Shown: positions 17,588 to 27,100, numbered from the stretch's first letter. The stretch: 64,000 bases of DNA from Motiliproteus sp048265065 (GCA_048265065.1 JBLXCH010000005.1:13338-77337); one strand, 5' to 3'. The notes: generated by a model not told the origin, from the sequence alone. A program made the numbers and translations.

Positions 17588-19058
17588 CCGTCGCAATTGC
17601 CTGATTTTTTTGTGCATGCTTTCTAAGCAGTAGCGCTTCTTCCAATAGATCATTGGCGCCGGTTTCAATAGCCCCCATATTCGATAGAAACAGCTCTACT
17701 CTCTCCACAACATCTTGCACAACGGCTGATTGTTCATTGTTACTTGATGTAATCCTGGCGGTGTCACTTTGCAATTGATTAAGTTTTTCCAGCAACTCCG
17801 ACAGGTGATTAACAATTCCCGATGTGGATTCATTGCTGCTAAGCGCATGCTTTTTTCCTTCATCAGAATGGCTCGATATGTTGTCTACGCTGGCTTTCAA
17901 TCGATCTAACACTGTTTGTACTTCGTCCGTTGATTGATTAGTGCGGAAAGCCAATTGCCTGACTTCATCGGCTACAACAGCAAAACCTCGTCCACTTTCC
18001 CCGGCTCTAGCCGCTTCAATAGCTGCATTCAGCGCTAAGAGATTGGTTTGCTCAGAAATACTACGAATGGTCTTCAGTATTAGGCCGACATCATCACTAT
18101 CTTTTTGCAACTGCTCCATCGCTTCGGCAATCGCGCTCATGGTTTCTACGAGCTTCAACATATTTTCACTTAAGTGCTGGCTTTGGCTGTTAATATCTTT
18201 CGTATTCGCAGCCGCATCTTGGGAGTTATCGCTGCTTCTTTCACTCATTTCAGCAACGCTACTGCTACTCATACTCAGTTTTTGTAAATCATTTGCCATC
18301 TGCTCAGATTGCTGTCGCTGCGTTGACGTCGCCTTAGTCATGGCTTGGCTAACGCCAGTGAGATTACTAGCTGAATGTTCCAAGTCTTTACTGATAGCTA
18401 CACCTTGTTGAAACGAGCTACCGAGGCTATCCAACAAGGTATTAAAGTAAACCTCCACATCAGTGACTGGTTGCTTAATACGCACACTTAAATCCTTTCC
18501 TTTGGCAATAACGTTTAGTGCTTGGGTGACATTCGCTTCCAGCGCGCTAGCCTTTGCTAGGCCTAAGCTGCAATAAGCAAGAATTAACGCTTCGATACCT
18601 GCAAACATTGCATGTACAAAAGTAATCGTCCAAGAGCAGTTATCGCCAAATGCACTCACTGGAATATCATTAATCATTACGCTATTTAGTTGTAATACAG
18701 TCATGCCTACATGGTGCACTGCGATAAATAGCAAGCCTGCAATAATCGGTAACCAATCTCGAAAAAGAATCAGTACCGCTAAACCTGCAAAAATATGAAA
18801 ATGCATTTCAGTCATACCTAATTGGCTTTGAATAAAAGCGGCTGAATACGCCATCAATATCACAGCAGAGAACACCCCATTAAAACGTGTACCTTGAAAA
18901 ATCACATGATTCAAAAGAGTAAGAACAAAAAGAGGCACACCCATGGTCAAGGACAAACCGAGTAATGATTCGCCAACCAGCCCGCTGATGATAAGCAGAG
19001 GGAATTGGGCAAGAAGAATCGCTAACATTAGATGATAATTGGTCACTTTTGGCTGCAT
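17574..19058 (-). CDS. Methyl-accepting chemotaxis protein with polytopic membrane sensor
   Basis: A chemoreceptor of 494 residues. Instead of a periplasmic sensor flanked by two helices, the first 170 residues are five or six closely spaced membrane helices with histidines: HFH at 86-88 in EMHFHIFAGL, HH at 115-116 in FIAVHHVGM, and His51 and His149. The rest is the cytoplasmic signalling domain, with a hairpin tip at EQTNLLALNAAIEAARAGESGRG. There is no HAMP-like region that I can recognise and no C-terminal CheR-binding pentapeptide; the end is ATVYRT. The membrane part could sense a membrane or redox signal, or bind a metal through its histidines. This is inference. Confidence 0.88.
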   Translation of the reverse strand: MQPKVTNYHLMLAILLAQFPLLIISGLVGESLLGLSLTMGVPLFVLTLLNHVIFQGTRFNGVFSAVILMAYSAAFIQSQLGMTEMHFHIFAGLAVLILFRDWLPIIAGLLFIAVHHVGMTVLQLNSVMINDIPVSAFGDNCSWTITFVHAMFAGIEALILAYCSLGLAKASALEANVTQALNVIAKGKDLSVRIKQPVTDVEVYFNTLLDSLGSSFQQGVAISKDLEHSASNLTGVSQAMTKATSTQRQQSEQMANDLQKLSMSSSSVAEMSERSSDNSQDAAANTKDINSQSQHLSENMLKLVETMSAIAEAMEQLQKDSDDVGLILKTIRSISEQTNLLALNAAIEAARAGESGRGFAVVADEVRQLAFRTNQSTDEVQTVLDRLKASVDNISSHSDEGKKHALSSNESTSGIVNHLSELLEKLNQLQSDTARITSSNNEQSAVVQDVVERVELFLSNMGAIETGANDLLEEALLLRKHAQKNQAIATVYRT

Positions 19059-19166
19059 TGACCTCTCCTTGCTACCGCAATAATAAACCTGACTGTTAAG
19101 TCTGGTTATTCATGAGTTTTTAATAACTATAGCTCAAGAATCGATTGTTTAAGGCTTGTCGCTCAC

Positions 19167-19727
19167 TCACAACAAACTCTCTACGATAGTGTTTATCGGT
19201 AATCGTCTCTGTGTGTACGCTCGAACGACATTCCCATGATGGTCTAAATGATATAAACGCGCCAAATGCGTTCTAGGGTCCTTACTTGCAGAACTTTGGC
19301 CCAGCTCACGCAGCAGTTTCGTTTTACTGAGTTCGTCTGCTTCTAAGGAATAAAACCGAGAGGAGTGTTGATCAAAATACTGATAGCGTTGCTGTCTTGT
19401 TGACGCATCCGTTTGAAGGTTAAGCCATAGAAAACGAACACCGGCAAAACCCTCTGGAATTTTATCATCAATACCTCTCAACTCTCTGACTCGTTGAGAG
19501 CAGAAATCAACACAGTGAACAAAGCCGGTTATCAAAAACGTATGCGAGTAACGGTCGTCATGTAATGTCTGCAGGGCACCTTGGTCATCAGACCAAGCAA
19601 TGTCGGTTAATTGCTTATGAATTGGCTGTAAGGCACCCGCAAAATAAAAATATGCGGCCACACTAAGAGGAACACTGAGCAGTGCCGATAAGACACAGAA
19701 TAGACGAAGCAAAGAAACGTCTTTCAC
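19167..19727 (-). CDS. SCO1/SenC-like thioredoxin-fold protein
   Basis: A 186-residue membrane-anchored protein with an N-terminal helix (LFCVLSALLSVPLSVAAYFYF). It has a CVDFC motif in LITGFVHCVDFC, equivalent to the CPxxC copper site of SCO proteins, followed by a thioredoxin-like fold (GVRFLWLNLQTDAS) and a late H in DPRTHLARLYHLDHHGN. It lacks the usual FxHCPDVC wording and the VDPxRDT motif, so it is a divergent member. It lies 72 bases downstream of mksB on the same strand. Confidence 0.7.
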   Translation of the reverse strand: MKDVSLLRLFCVLSALLSVPLSVAAYFYFAGALQPIHKQLTDIAWSDDQGALQTLHDDRYSHTFLITGFVHCVDFCSQRVRELRGIDDKIPEGFAGVRFLWLNLQTDASTRQQRYQYFDQHSSRFYSLEADELSKTKLLRELGQSSASKDPRTHLARLYHLDHHGNVVRAYTQRRLPINTIVESLL

Positions 19728-19799
19728 TTTAAAACCATCCTTATTTTAGTCTTTTAAGGGTAGCTCTAAAGTGAAAAGATGCACAGAAATGCGGCGGTT

Positions 19800-22700
19800 T
19801 TACGCTTCTTCTACTGTCTCACGCTGATCGGCCAAACGATAGGGATTATCTGAGTCGAGCAATGCCTTAGCCTTAGGCGTGGGGAACTCTACATCAAGAT
19901 CAACCACAGAGCCGTCTCGGCAAACATTGATGACGGTATCCATCACTGAGGCCATCAGTGAATACTTATCGTCTGGAGCCGCGATTAATGTTTGTAAGCC
20001 TAAGTCACCCATGAAGCCAAGAGAGGTTTGCGTATTCTCCGCATCCAATTTATTAAAAGCCTCATCGAACATACTTAAACTCATGCCGCCAACAGGCCCC
20101 TGCGGCGATTGTTTAATCCGGTATGTTGCACCTAAGCCCGCAGCAATAGCCACATAAAACGGTACTTGGTGCTCACCACCTGAGCCTGTTTTGATCCGTT
20201 GCGTTAAGTTGGTTTTGATGTTGCCATCAGTATCTTTTATCAGTAGCTCGAAGTTGTAGAAGTTACGGTAGTCTTGCAGCAAACTGGCTTCCCCTTCGTC
20301 CTTTAGAACTTCATGAATACGCTCTAAAGCAGCACGATGGGGTGACTCTTCATCAAAAGACTGATCGAACAAACCACCGACATTTGCCTGATCAACACGT
20401 GAGTATGTTTCAACCAAGTCGAGCACATCTTTCAGCTCTGGATTTGGGGTCATTGTGAAACTGTACATTTCTTTATGAAAAGGTCGGTGCTTCAGGTGAT
20501 TATTTAGCTCTTTGATGAGCTCTTTGATCTTATCAATCTGGTCATTAAGGTGAGCAACAAAATCCGAGCGGAATGCCGTTTCCGCCTCAATACGCGCTCG
20601 CTCTGCTTGCTTTGTGTAGTGTGCCAGTTCTGTTTCTTTAAGCGCATCCACTGTCGAGTTAACAAACTGCTCTAACTCTTCGTGAGTAGAGTCAGTCGTT
20701 ATCTGGTCAATGTCTTGATGACTAAAGCCACTACCATGATAGTGCGCCTTGTATTCTGCAACCGCGTCACGGACAGAGTTTTTCTTCTTACCGACTAATG
20801 TAAGTTCATTCTGAGCACGACGGGCGGCATCAAATATCACGCGATCTAGCTCTGAACCACAAGACTCTTCAAGGTAGTCTCGTTTCTCTTGTGCAGACTG
20901 CGCATCAAATCCAGACTTTTCTTCACACTTAGCTCGGGCGGCCGCATGCTCTTCAAGATCTTGTTCGAGAATTTCAAGATTTGCCTCCGCTTTAATCACA
21001 GAGGTGCGTAATGAACGCAACTGTTCGGTCAAGCTGTGCTGTTCACTTTGCAGGGCGCTTTGTTGCTCAACCAATTCACTTAAGCGTTGCTGAGTACCCG
21101 TATCATCCATATTACGAAGGTCTTGGATTGCTTGGCGATAACCATCGAGTTCAGCATTAAGCATTTGACGGTCATTACATAAGGATTGAGCGCTCTCGGT
21201 GACGCTGGTTAATGAGGTGGTTAACTTGATCAAGTTGTCTTTCAAGCTATCCAACTCTTTATGGTCTTTTTGCAAATCCGCAAACTTGCTTTGCAGCTGG
21301 CCGAAATCTCTATCTTCTCGCTGCAGCTGCTGCTCACGGAATTGCACACCCATCATCGCGGGCTGCTCATGAATTGCCGTGGTAGCACCTTCGGTTTGCA
21401 ACATACAATCTGGTGTTAATGCACGCTCATGGCGTAATAACTCTTGCTCTGTTTCAACCGCCATCACGCCCCCTAAAGTGCGATTGATATAAGCTAATGC
21501 ATGGGAGTTTTCGCAGGTAACGTATTGCGCTAACGAGCCAGGCTTATCACGATTGAGCCAGTGTTCACTCTTCGTTGTATTGATAATCCGGCACCCTTTC
21601 AAGTGACGACCTCGACGACGATATAGCGAGATGGCATCTTTCACTTTATCAGGGTCAACAACCAAGGCCTCTCGACGCGCTCCTAAAAAGCTCTCGATCG
21701 CTGTGCGCCAGTTATCATCATTGACGTCTGTGAGCTCACATAATGGCGTAGATTCAATACCGTACTCTTGCAGCATGGCCATGAGCTCACGCGTATTTTT
21801 TCGCAATGGCGCACGCCCTAATTTCAGCTGTTCTATAGTGCCTTGATGGCCCTCAAGCTGCTGACGGCAATGATTGAGTTCAATCACCGAAGACTCAAAC
21901 CCTTTATTAATTTCTAAGCGAACTTTATCAATCTCTTTTTTCAAGCGCTCAAGATTTTGATCCACGGCCGCAGGGTGACTCGGCCACACTGAACCGAGTA
22001 GGTTTTCACCGTCGCGCCAAAGCGTCACAGCTTCTTTGACCACATCCGTAAATGAGGTCGGCAGATGTTTTTCGTGTTGAGAGAATGCAACCGTCGTTCT
22101 GAGTAAGTTATAGATGTTAGTAATCTTATCTTGTACAACAGAAACTTCATGCTGTTTTGATTCAACTTTAAGATCTAACTCTTTGATTCTAGATGCGTGA
22201 TCAGAGTTATTTAGTTCTGCACGAGCGTCGGCCAATTGTTGCATGACCCGCTGAATGTGCTGGTCTATTTCGTCAGACTTGAGTTGCAATTCCTGCTCTT
22301 TTTCACGCTCTAATTCGAGCTTTTCCTCAACACTTTCTTTCTTTAAGTCTGCTTGTTCAAAACGTGTTTCATAAACGACCCATTCATACTCTTCAGCATT
22401 CTTGGCATTACGGCGAATGCCAGTGCAGAGCTCTTGTACTTTGCCAAGCTCGTCGATACGTGTTGCGACTTCTTGCGTTTTTTGTTCCATCGCACGGTAT
22501 TCATCAAGGGACTTTCTAAAGTCCCCGACTTGTACCTGTTTGGCATCCAGCACGTATTCACGAACAAAGCGCGTAGGGCTATCAATGGGGGTGAATTTGA
22601 TTGCGTTTCTAAAGCTTTTTAGGAATTTCTCATCATCAATGGGAATATTGGTATCAGCGCTCAGTAACGACATGACTTCGCGAATAAAACGACTCGCCCG

Positions 22701-23216
22701 CTTTTCCAACTTCATCTCTGGACACTCACGACGCAGGGCTTCCCGTACTTCTGGCCATGCCCGCGGTATGCGTCCACCTTCTTTCACTTCGGTAAAATCA
22801 CTTAACGTGACTTGAGTATCAGGGAGGATAAAACGACCTTCGATTTCTTCTTCCGGCGAAGATAAGGAGGCGCTGATTGCTAGACCTATGGTGTCACAAA
22901 CGCCGGTGCCTTCATCCTTGAATTCCAGCGCCATATAGGTCAACGAATCTTCTCTAGATTGCGCTCGACCACCACTATGATCGTCCAAAAAACCAAGACA
23001 ATAAGTGCGCAAGCTACGCTCACTTTTTTGCCCCGCGCTCGCATTAAAACTTAAGTAGCGTTTATTACCGCCAACCATGATCGTTTGAATTGCATCGAGC
23101 AATGACGACTTACCCGACCCGTTCGGGCCGACAATAGCCACGTTTCCACGAATTGGAATTTCCACAGCACCTAGTACATACCAGTTAACCAGCAGAATTT
23201 TGTTAAGCAGTTTCAT
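19800..23216 (-). CDS. mksB: MksB/JetC-type SMC ATPase
   Basis: The large SMC subunit of an MksBEF condensin, which folds chromosomal DNA or, in Wadjet systems, recognises small circular plasmids. At 1138 residues it has the N-terminal Walker A (IVGPNGSGKSSLLDAI, about 29-44) and a long coiled coil (about 270-490 and 610-960). A hinge-like region follows at about 490-610 (LTDVNDDNWRTAIESFLGAR). The C-terminal ATPase half has the signature TGSGGEHQVPFY (about 1008) and Walker B SMFDEAFNKLD (about 1045). It overlaps mksE by 14 bases. Next downstream is a SCO-like gene, not a TOPRIM nuclease (MksG/JetD). Confidence 0.9.
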   Translation of the reverse strand: MKLLNKILLVNWYVLGAVEIPIRGNVAIVGPNGSGKSSLLDAIQTIMVGGNKRYLSFNASAGQKSERSLRTYCLGFLDDHSGGRAQSREDSLTYMALEFKDEGTGVCDTIGLAISASLSSPEEEIEGRFILPDTQVTLSDFTEVKEGGRIPRAWPEVREALRRECPEMKLEKRASRFIREVMSLLSADTNIPIDDEKFLKSFRNAIKFTPIDSPTRFVREYVLDAKQVQVGDFRKSLDEYRAMEQKTQEVATRIDELGKVQELCTGIRRNAKNAEEYEWVVYETRFEQADLKKESVEEKLELEREKEQELQLKSDEIDQHIQRVMQQLADARAELNNSDHASRIKELDLKVESKQHEVSVVQDKITNIYNLLRTTVAFSQHEKHLPTSFTDVVKEAVTLWRDGENLLGSVWPSHPAAVDQNLERLKKEIDKVRLEINKGFESSVIELNHCRQQLEGHQGTIEQLKLGRAPLRKNTRELMAMLQEYGIESTPLCELTDVNDDNWRTAIESFLGARREALVVDPDKVKDAISLYRRRGRHLKGCRIINTTKSEHWLNRDKPGSLAQYVTCENSHALAYINRTLGGVMAVETEQELLRHERALTPDCMLQTEGATTAIHEQPAMMGVQFREQQLQREDRDFGQLQSKFADLQKDHKELDSLKDNLIKLTTSLTSVTESAQSLCNDRQMLNAELDGYRQAIQDLRNMDDTGTQQRLSELVEQQSALQSEQHSLTEQLRSLRTSVIKAEANLEILEQDLEEHAAARAKCEEKSGFDAQSAQEKRDYLEESCGSELDRVIFDAARRAQNELTLVGKKKNSVRDAVAEYKAHYHGSGFSHQDIDQITTDSTHEELEQFVNSTVDALKETELAHYTKQAERARIEAETAFRSDFVAHLNDQIDKIKELIKELNNHLKHRPFHKEMYSFTMTPNPELKDVLDLVETYSRVDQANVGGLFDQSFDEESPHRAALERIHEVLKDEGEASLLQDYRNFYNFELLIKDTDGNIKTNLTQRIKTGSGGEHQVPFYVAIAAGLGATYRIKQSPQGPVGGMSLSMFDEAFNKLDAENTQTSLGFMGDLGLQTLIAAPDDKYSLMASVMDTVINVCRDGSVVDLDVEFPTPKAKALLDSDNPYRLADQRETVEEA

Positions 23217-23997
23217 TATTGTTCTCCGCCTTTGCTGATTCTTCTGGTGTTGGTGCTGATGTCGTCGATGTCGTTTCAGATGTTGCGCTAGACGAAGCTT
23301 CTGTCGACTCTCCCTCTACAGCCTGAGCTGGAGTAGTCTCGCTCGCACCATTAGGTTGCTCATCGTCCTGAGCTTGAAGGTTCTCTTCTTCGAGCGCATC
23401 GTTTTCGAGTTCTTCTTGGCTTTCACCTAGCTCTTCAAGCTGCCTTAACCAATCTTCAACAACCACGTGACGCACCGATGGATTGATCATCAATGGGATG
23501 TTTTTAGGGTCCGTCTCATTCGGCTTACCACGCTCGACGATGCCATGCCGACTAAACAAAGAAAGAATCTCACGGAAGCGAGTTTCATTAGGAATTTCTT
23601 TGCCTGTTAAGTTCTCATAAATGTGTAAAAGCTCATCAGACTGCAGGTAGGCCTTACCACCTTCAACATCGAAGTTTTCAAGGCGTTCCTCATATTGCTG
23701 GCGAAGGCACAATAGAAACAAAGATTCATCAAGACGTAAACGTAGATACCGCTCTTCACCTTTAGGAATGATACCGATAAAAGACTCATCGGGCTGATAG
23801 GTCAATGACCAACCAATGGCTTCAAACAAGTCGGTAAAGTAATCAATATGCTGTGCAACTAAAAAATAGTCTGAGCGCTGAGTTGGTTTATCCGCATAAA
23901 TAAATTGCGACACCAATAGTCGATTAGTTGCTGAAATAAAATCTTCTTCGTTATGGCCTTCTGCGCGTGAAAGGGCTTTCTTAAGATCGGCTAACAT
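23203..23997 (-). CDS. mksE: MksE/JetB-type condensin winged-helix subunit
   Basis: The small KITE-like subunit of MksBEF, bridging kleisin MksF and the SMC. Of 264 residues, the first 195 form a winged-helix type core (ATNRLLVSQFIYADKP, DLFEAIGWSLTYQPDESFIGI, IPKGEERYLRLRLDESLFLL, FREILSLFSRHGIVE). The last 70 residues are a disordered acidic and Ser/Thr/Glu/Ala-rich tail, which is unusual for the family as far as I know. It starts 12 bases after mksF and overlaps mksB by 14 bases, so the three are translationally coupled. Confidence 0.88.
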   Translation of the reverse strand: MLADLKKALSRAEGHNEEDFISATNRLLVSQFIYADKPTQRSDYFLVAQHIDYFTDLFEAIGWSLTYQPDESFIGIIPKGEERYLRLRLDESLFLLCLRQQYEERLENFDVEGGKAYLQSDELLHIYENLTGKEIPNETRFREILSLFSRHGIVERGKPNETDPKNIPLMINPSVRHVVVEDWLRQLEELGESQEELENDALEEENLQAQDDEQPNGASETTPAQAVEGESTEASSSATSETTSTTSAPTPEESAKAENNNETA

Positions 23998-24009
23998 ATT
24001 CTGTCCTTA

Positions 24010-25446
24010 TTAAGCCCCACCGGCTGTTGCTTGCTTGACCGCCTCAGGTGACAGGCGCGTCAAGGTGAAATCTCGACACTCAACCATGTCGGCAATGTTT
24101 ACATAATCTTCGCCAAACACGAGTTGGTATTTACCATTAACCGACTGTCCGCGTTTTCCCAATGACGGTAAATGGCGAACATAACTAAAACAGATGTAGT
24201 CTTCGATGGTTTCTATTTGAAAGTCTCTGGCTTGAATACTGGCTCGGTTAGCAAGTTGTAGCTCGATATACGCTTCTACTTTCGCCCCGTTAACTTGTCG
24301 ACGCTCTTTGTACTCTTTAAACAATTGACGCATTTGTAATACATGAGGGTCGATTGTTTTCTGTTGAATAACACGAAGTTCAGGTGCCGTTCGTTTACGT
24401 GGTGCTGAGCGTACACTCTTAGCAGAAAGATACGCATAACTATCCAACGTTGACGCTATAGGAATGTTTTCATCATCCGTTTCCGCGAGTTTGGTAATCA
24501 AGCGAGAAATTCGTGAGCTCATCCCTGGCGTGGTTTTATCCATGTAGCGGACAGTGTCGGCCACACGCTTTTCTAACCTAAAGCGGAAATCATCAATGGC
24601 GGCCAAACGCTCATCCACGGATTCAAAAATACGAATGATACGTGTGATATGGCTGTTAAGCTCTGCTTCCGCTTCGACTTCACTAAGCTCTAGGACTTCT
24701 TGGTAATGACTGACAAGCTGAGAGAGCGTCGATGGGTCAAATTGAAGCTCCTTGAGCATACTTAAGAGCTGACGACGAAACCGAAATGGGTTGTTATACG
24801 TTTTTAAGGTTTTGTAATCAGAAACTAAGATCACCCCGACAAAATGCTCGAAAAAGTCTTTAACTATCGCTTGAGGGTTAGTCGTTGATGAAATACTCTG
24901 TTTTAACTCACGCAGCCCTAACAACATATCGGTAAGGTGCGCACTGAACTCTGAGGCTACTCGTGCGGCTTCCTGTAGCGTAAGCCCACGACCACTTGGG
25001 TCTTTAATCGCCGCTTCGACAGAACTTAATACGTTTAAAACCACCCCGCCGTAGCTTTTCTTTTGGAACGTGGCGACATCAATCAATGTCCGCAAGATAT
25101 AACTAATAGAGGGCGACATCAGCACAAAGGTACGGTAAAGCTGCTGATCTTCATCCAGCCAACCTGTTTTTACCAATCGACGGTAAATTCGATTCGCATA
25201 TTCGGCTGAAGACTTAGGTAGTTCGCTTTCTTCTGCATCGTCACTTTCTGGTGACCAGCTTCTAAAACCGTATTTAATGACTGCTTCTTCGATAGTCGAG
25301 CGGACAAGATCGCGGGGAATAAAAGGATCGATTAAGTCTTCATCAAAGAAAAGGTCGGCCAACTCAACAAGTACCGCCTGATAGATATGACGGTTCTGGC
25401 CAGAAAGCGGTAAAAAGAGGTCGTCGGGTAGCTTATTAAAAAGCAT
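24010..25446 (-). CDS. mksF: MksF/JetA-type kleisin
   Basis: The kleisin subunit of MksBEF, first in the operon. The 478-residue protein starts MLFNKLPDDLFLPLSGQNRH, with the family's N-terminal segment (ELADLFFDEDLIDPFIPRD) and a helical middle (DEDQQLYRTFVLMSPSISYIL, FQKKSYGGVVLNVLSSVEAAI). A conserved QEVLELSEVEAEAELNSHI region and a C-terminal DNA-binding type half follow. The order mksF-mksE-mksB is that of the family. The gene is preceded by 157 bases of spacer, with xni upstream on the same strand. Confidence 0.88.
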   Translation of the reverse strand: MLFNKLPDDLFLPLSGQNRHIYQAVLVELADLFFDEDLIDPFIPRDLVRSTIEEAVIKYGFRSWSPESDDAEESELPKSSAEYANRIYRRLVKTGWLDEDQQLYRTFVLMSPSISYILRTLIDVATFQKKSYGGVVLNVLSSVEAAIKDPSGRGLTLQEAARVASEFSAHLTDMLLGLRELKQSISSTTNPQAIVKDFFEHFVGVILVSDYKTLKTYNNPFRFRRQLLSMLKELQFDPSTLSQLVSHYQEVLELSEVEAEAELNSHITRIIRIFESVDERLAAIDDFRFRLEKRVADTVRYMDKTTPGMSSRISRLITKLAETDDENIPIASTLDSYAYLSAKSVRSAPRKRTAPELRVIQQKTIDPHVLQMRQLFKEYKERRQVNGAKVEAYIELQLANRASIQARDFQIETIEDYICFSYVRHLPSLGKRGQSVNGKYQLVFGEDYVNIADMVECRDFTLTRLSPEAVKQATAGGA

Positions 25447-25603
25447 TTATATGGTGAGTTCCTACTGGACTGTGGGTACAACCTGACGCAACGTCGCGCT
25501 GGTTTCTTATCATTGAAAACCGATTCTACTCTAAACGGCAAACGAAAAACCAGTGCTAAGCCTCAGTGGTAACAGAAGCATGAGAATGAACGATTATTAA
25601 CAC

Positions 25604-26404
25604 TTAATTATTCTGATAACTTCCTGTTTTACATCTGAAATCTTTGAGCGAACATCCTAACGTCAAATTTTGATTCAATGTTACAAGTCGTCGACTTAAT
25701 AAGGCCATATCCTGTGCCACTTTTAATAAGTGCCGATGGCGTGAAGATTCTACCTCTTCAAGTCGCTGATAAAGCTGCTCTATTGTTTCAAACTGGCCAA
25801 TGAGCAATGCCGCTGTTTTTGCGCCTACTCCTTTCACACCAGGGATTTGATTAGTGCTATCGCCAGCCAACCCCCAATAATCGGTCAGTTGCCAAGGCCA
25901 AACTCCAAATTTTTCATACACCGTTCTGGGATCAGCCTCTATGCGGTCAAAATGGTTCCATAGTGTTAGCTTCTGTCCTGGAGAAGCATCAGCCAACAGT
26001 TGAGAAAAACCTTTATCCGTTGAAACCAAGACCACTTCACCACCCGCCTGTAACATTTTATGGGTGAGCGTTGCAGCAAGATCATCGGCTTCGACTGCCG
26101 CCATCGCTAAACTAGCGATTCCAGCCTCAGCAAAAATTTGACGAAAAGCAGGCAAGGCTTGCTGCAATACTTCGGGCATAGGCTTGCGTCCTTCTTTGTA
26201 ACCGGCAAACTCATGATGGCGCCAACTCAGTTCTGCACCATCAAAACACACAACAGCATGAGAGGGTTTAAACTGTTCTAATAAACGGGAAACAGTAGCG
26301 ACGCAGCGTTCGATACTCGCCTCTATCCCGGCCTGGCCATCATCGGGGACAGTTGCATGAATACGACGTATTAGGTTCAAACCGTCAATGATTAATAACT
26401 GCAT
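25604..26404 (-). CDS. xni: Flap endonuclease Xni (ExoIX-like)
   Basis: Xni belongs to the FEN family, structure-specific nucleases related to the 5'-nuclease domain of Pol I. The 266-residue protein has LLIIDGLNLIRRIH, CFDGAELSWRHHEFAGYKEGRKPMP, AVEADDLAATLTHKML with metal-binding acidic residues, STDKGFSQLL, and a helix-hairpin-helix IPGVKGVGAKTAALLIGQF. E. coli ExoIX lacks some FEN metal ligands and has no efficient nuclease activity; whether this is so here needs alignment. It lies 157 bases upstream of mksF on the same strand. Confidence 0.9.
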   Translation of the reverse strand: MQLLIIDGLNLIRRIHATVPDDGQAGIEASIERCVATVSRLLEQFKPSHAVVCFDGAELSWRHHEFAGYKEGRKPMPEVLQQALPAFRQIFAEAGIASLAMAAVEADDLAATLTHKMLQAGGEVVLVSTDKGFSQLLADASPGQKLTLWNHFDRIEADPRTVYEKFGVWPWQLTDYWGLAGDSTNQIPGVKGVGAKTAALLIGQFETIEQLYQRLEEVESSRHRHLLKVAQDMALLSRRLVTLNQNLTLGCSLKDFRCKTGSYQNN

Positions 26405-26538
26405 GTTTGCCTTAGAATTTCTCGTGAACTCATTGTTTTAAAACACCAAAAAATCTTACTCGCCGAGAATAATCTTACGTTTATTTTTCAGAGAGTTAAC
26501 CTTAATTTGCTGTTCTTTGCTAGTCATAGGCAATCAGG

Positions 26539-26567
26539 CTTGACCATGATGGAAAAGGCCTTTATTA
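26539..26567 (+). promoter_or_regulatory. Sigma-70 promoter of the tRNA-Asn gene
   Basis: TTGACC (26539-26544) is followed after 17 bases by TATTAT (26562-26567) and a GC-rich discriminator (TCGCGCCC), which is the expected form for a tRNA promoter under stringent control. Confidence 0.75.
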
Positions 26568-26591
26568 TTCGCGCCCACGGTTGATCGTGAT

Positions 26592-26667
26592 TCCTCGATA
26601 GCTCAGTTGGTAGAGCAGTAGACTGTTAATCTATTGGTCACAGGTTCGAGTCCTGTTCGAGGAGCCA
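26592..26667 (+). tRNA. tRNA-Asn (GTT)
   Basis: A 76-base cloverleaf. The acceptor arms TCCTCGA and TCGAGGA pair, the D-arm has AGCTCAGTTGGTAGAGC, the anticodon stem-loop has GACTGTTAATC giving anticodon GTT, the T-arm has GGTTCGAGTCC, and CCA is encoded. Confidence 0.97.
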
Positions 26668-26743
26668 ATCGTCAATTTCTGCTAAAGGTCTATCGCTTTA
26701 TCTCTACTCGTAAAGCACCAGCGACTCACTCAGAAGACCGTTT

Positions 26744-26820
26744 CGGGGTATAGCGCAGTCTGGTAGCGCGCCTGCTTTGGGAGCAGGATGTCGGGAGTTC
26801 GAATCTCTCTACCCCGACCA
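26744..26820 (+). tRNA. tRNA-Pro (TGG)
   Basis: A 77-base cloverleaf. The acceptor CGGGGTA pairs with TACCCCG, the anticodon stem CCTGC pairs with GCAGG around loop TTTGGGA (anticodon TGG), and the T-arm has GTTCGAATC, ending in CCA. It probably shares the promoter at 26539 with tRNA-Asn. Confidence 0.97.
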
Positions 26821-27067
26821 TTAAATCAAAACCCACACCCCACCAACAACGCCTCTGAACAAGCTGCTTTTTAAAAACCATCTTTAAGAAAACTCGTTAG
26901 AAATAAAACTAGAAACAACACACTCCTCAAACATTCCAGAAAGACGCAGACCGCTCAAAACCCTTTTGTCAGCAAAAAAACAAAAGACGGCTAAGATGCT
27001 CAGCAAACACAACATTCAGCAAGAAATAAGGATTTTAAAAAGAGGTGTTTTTAAAAATAGGGGTTTC

Positions 27068-27100
27068 TAAAAAGAGACGCCGATGTAGGACACACCGGCG
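27068..27100 (-). terminator. Rho-independent terminator of the coiled-coil gene
   Basis: Read on the minus strand, CGCCGGTGT pairs with the facing ACATCGGCG (one G-T pair) around a 5-base loop and is followed by TCTCTTTTTAG. The remainder of 26821-27067 is AT-rich and I see no gene in it. Confidence 0.8.

Noticed and set aside
19800..25446. A complete Wadjet defence system
   Set aside because: The jetD/mksG nuclease gene is missing on both sides; only mksF, mksE and mksB are present.
26592..26820. An integration site with mobile DNA at the two tRNA genes
   Set aside because: There is no integrase and no repeat of the tRNA 3' ends nearby.
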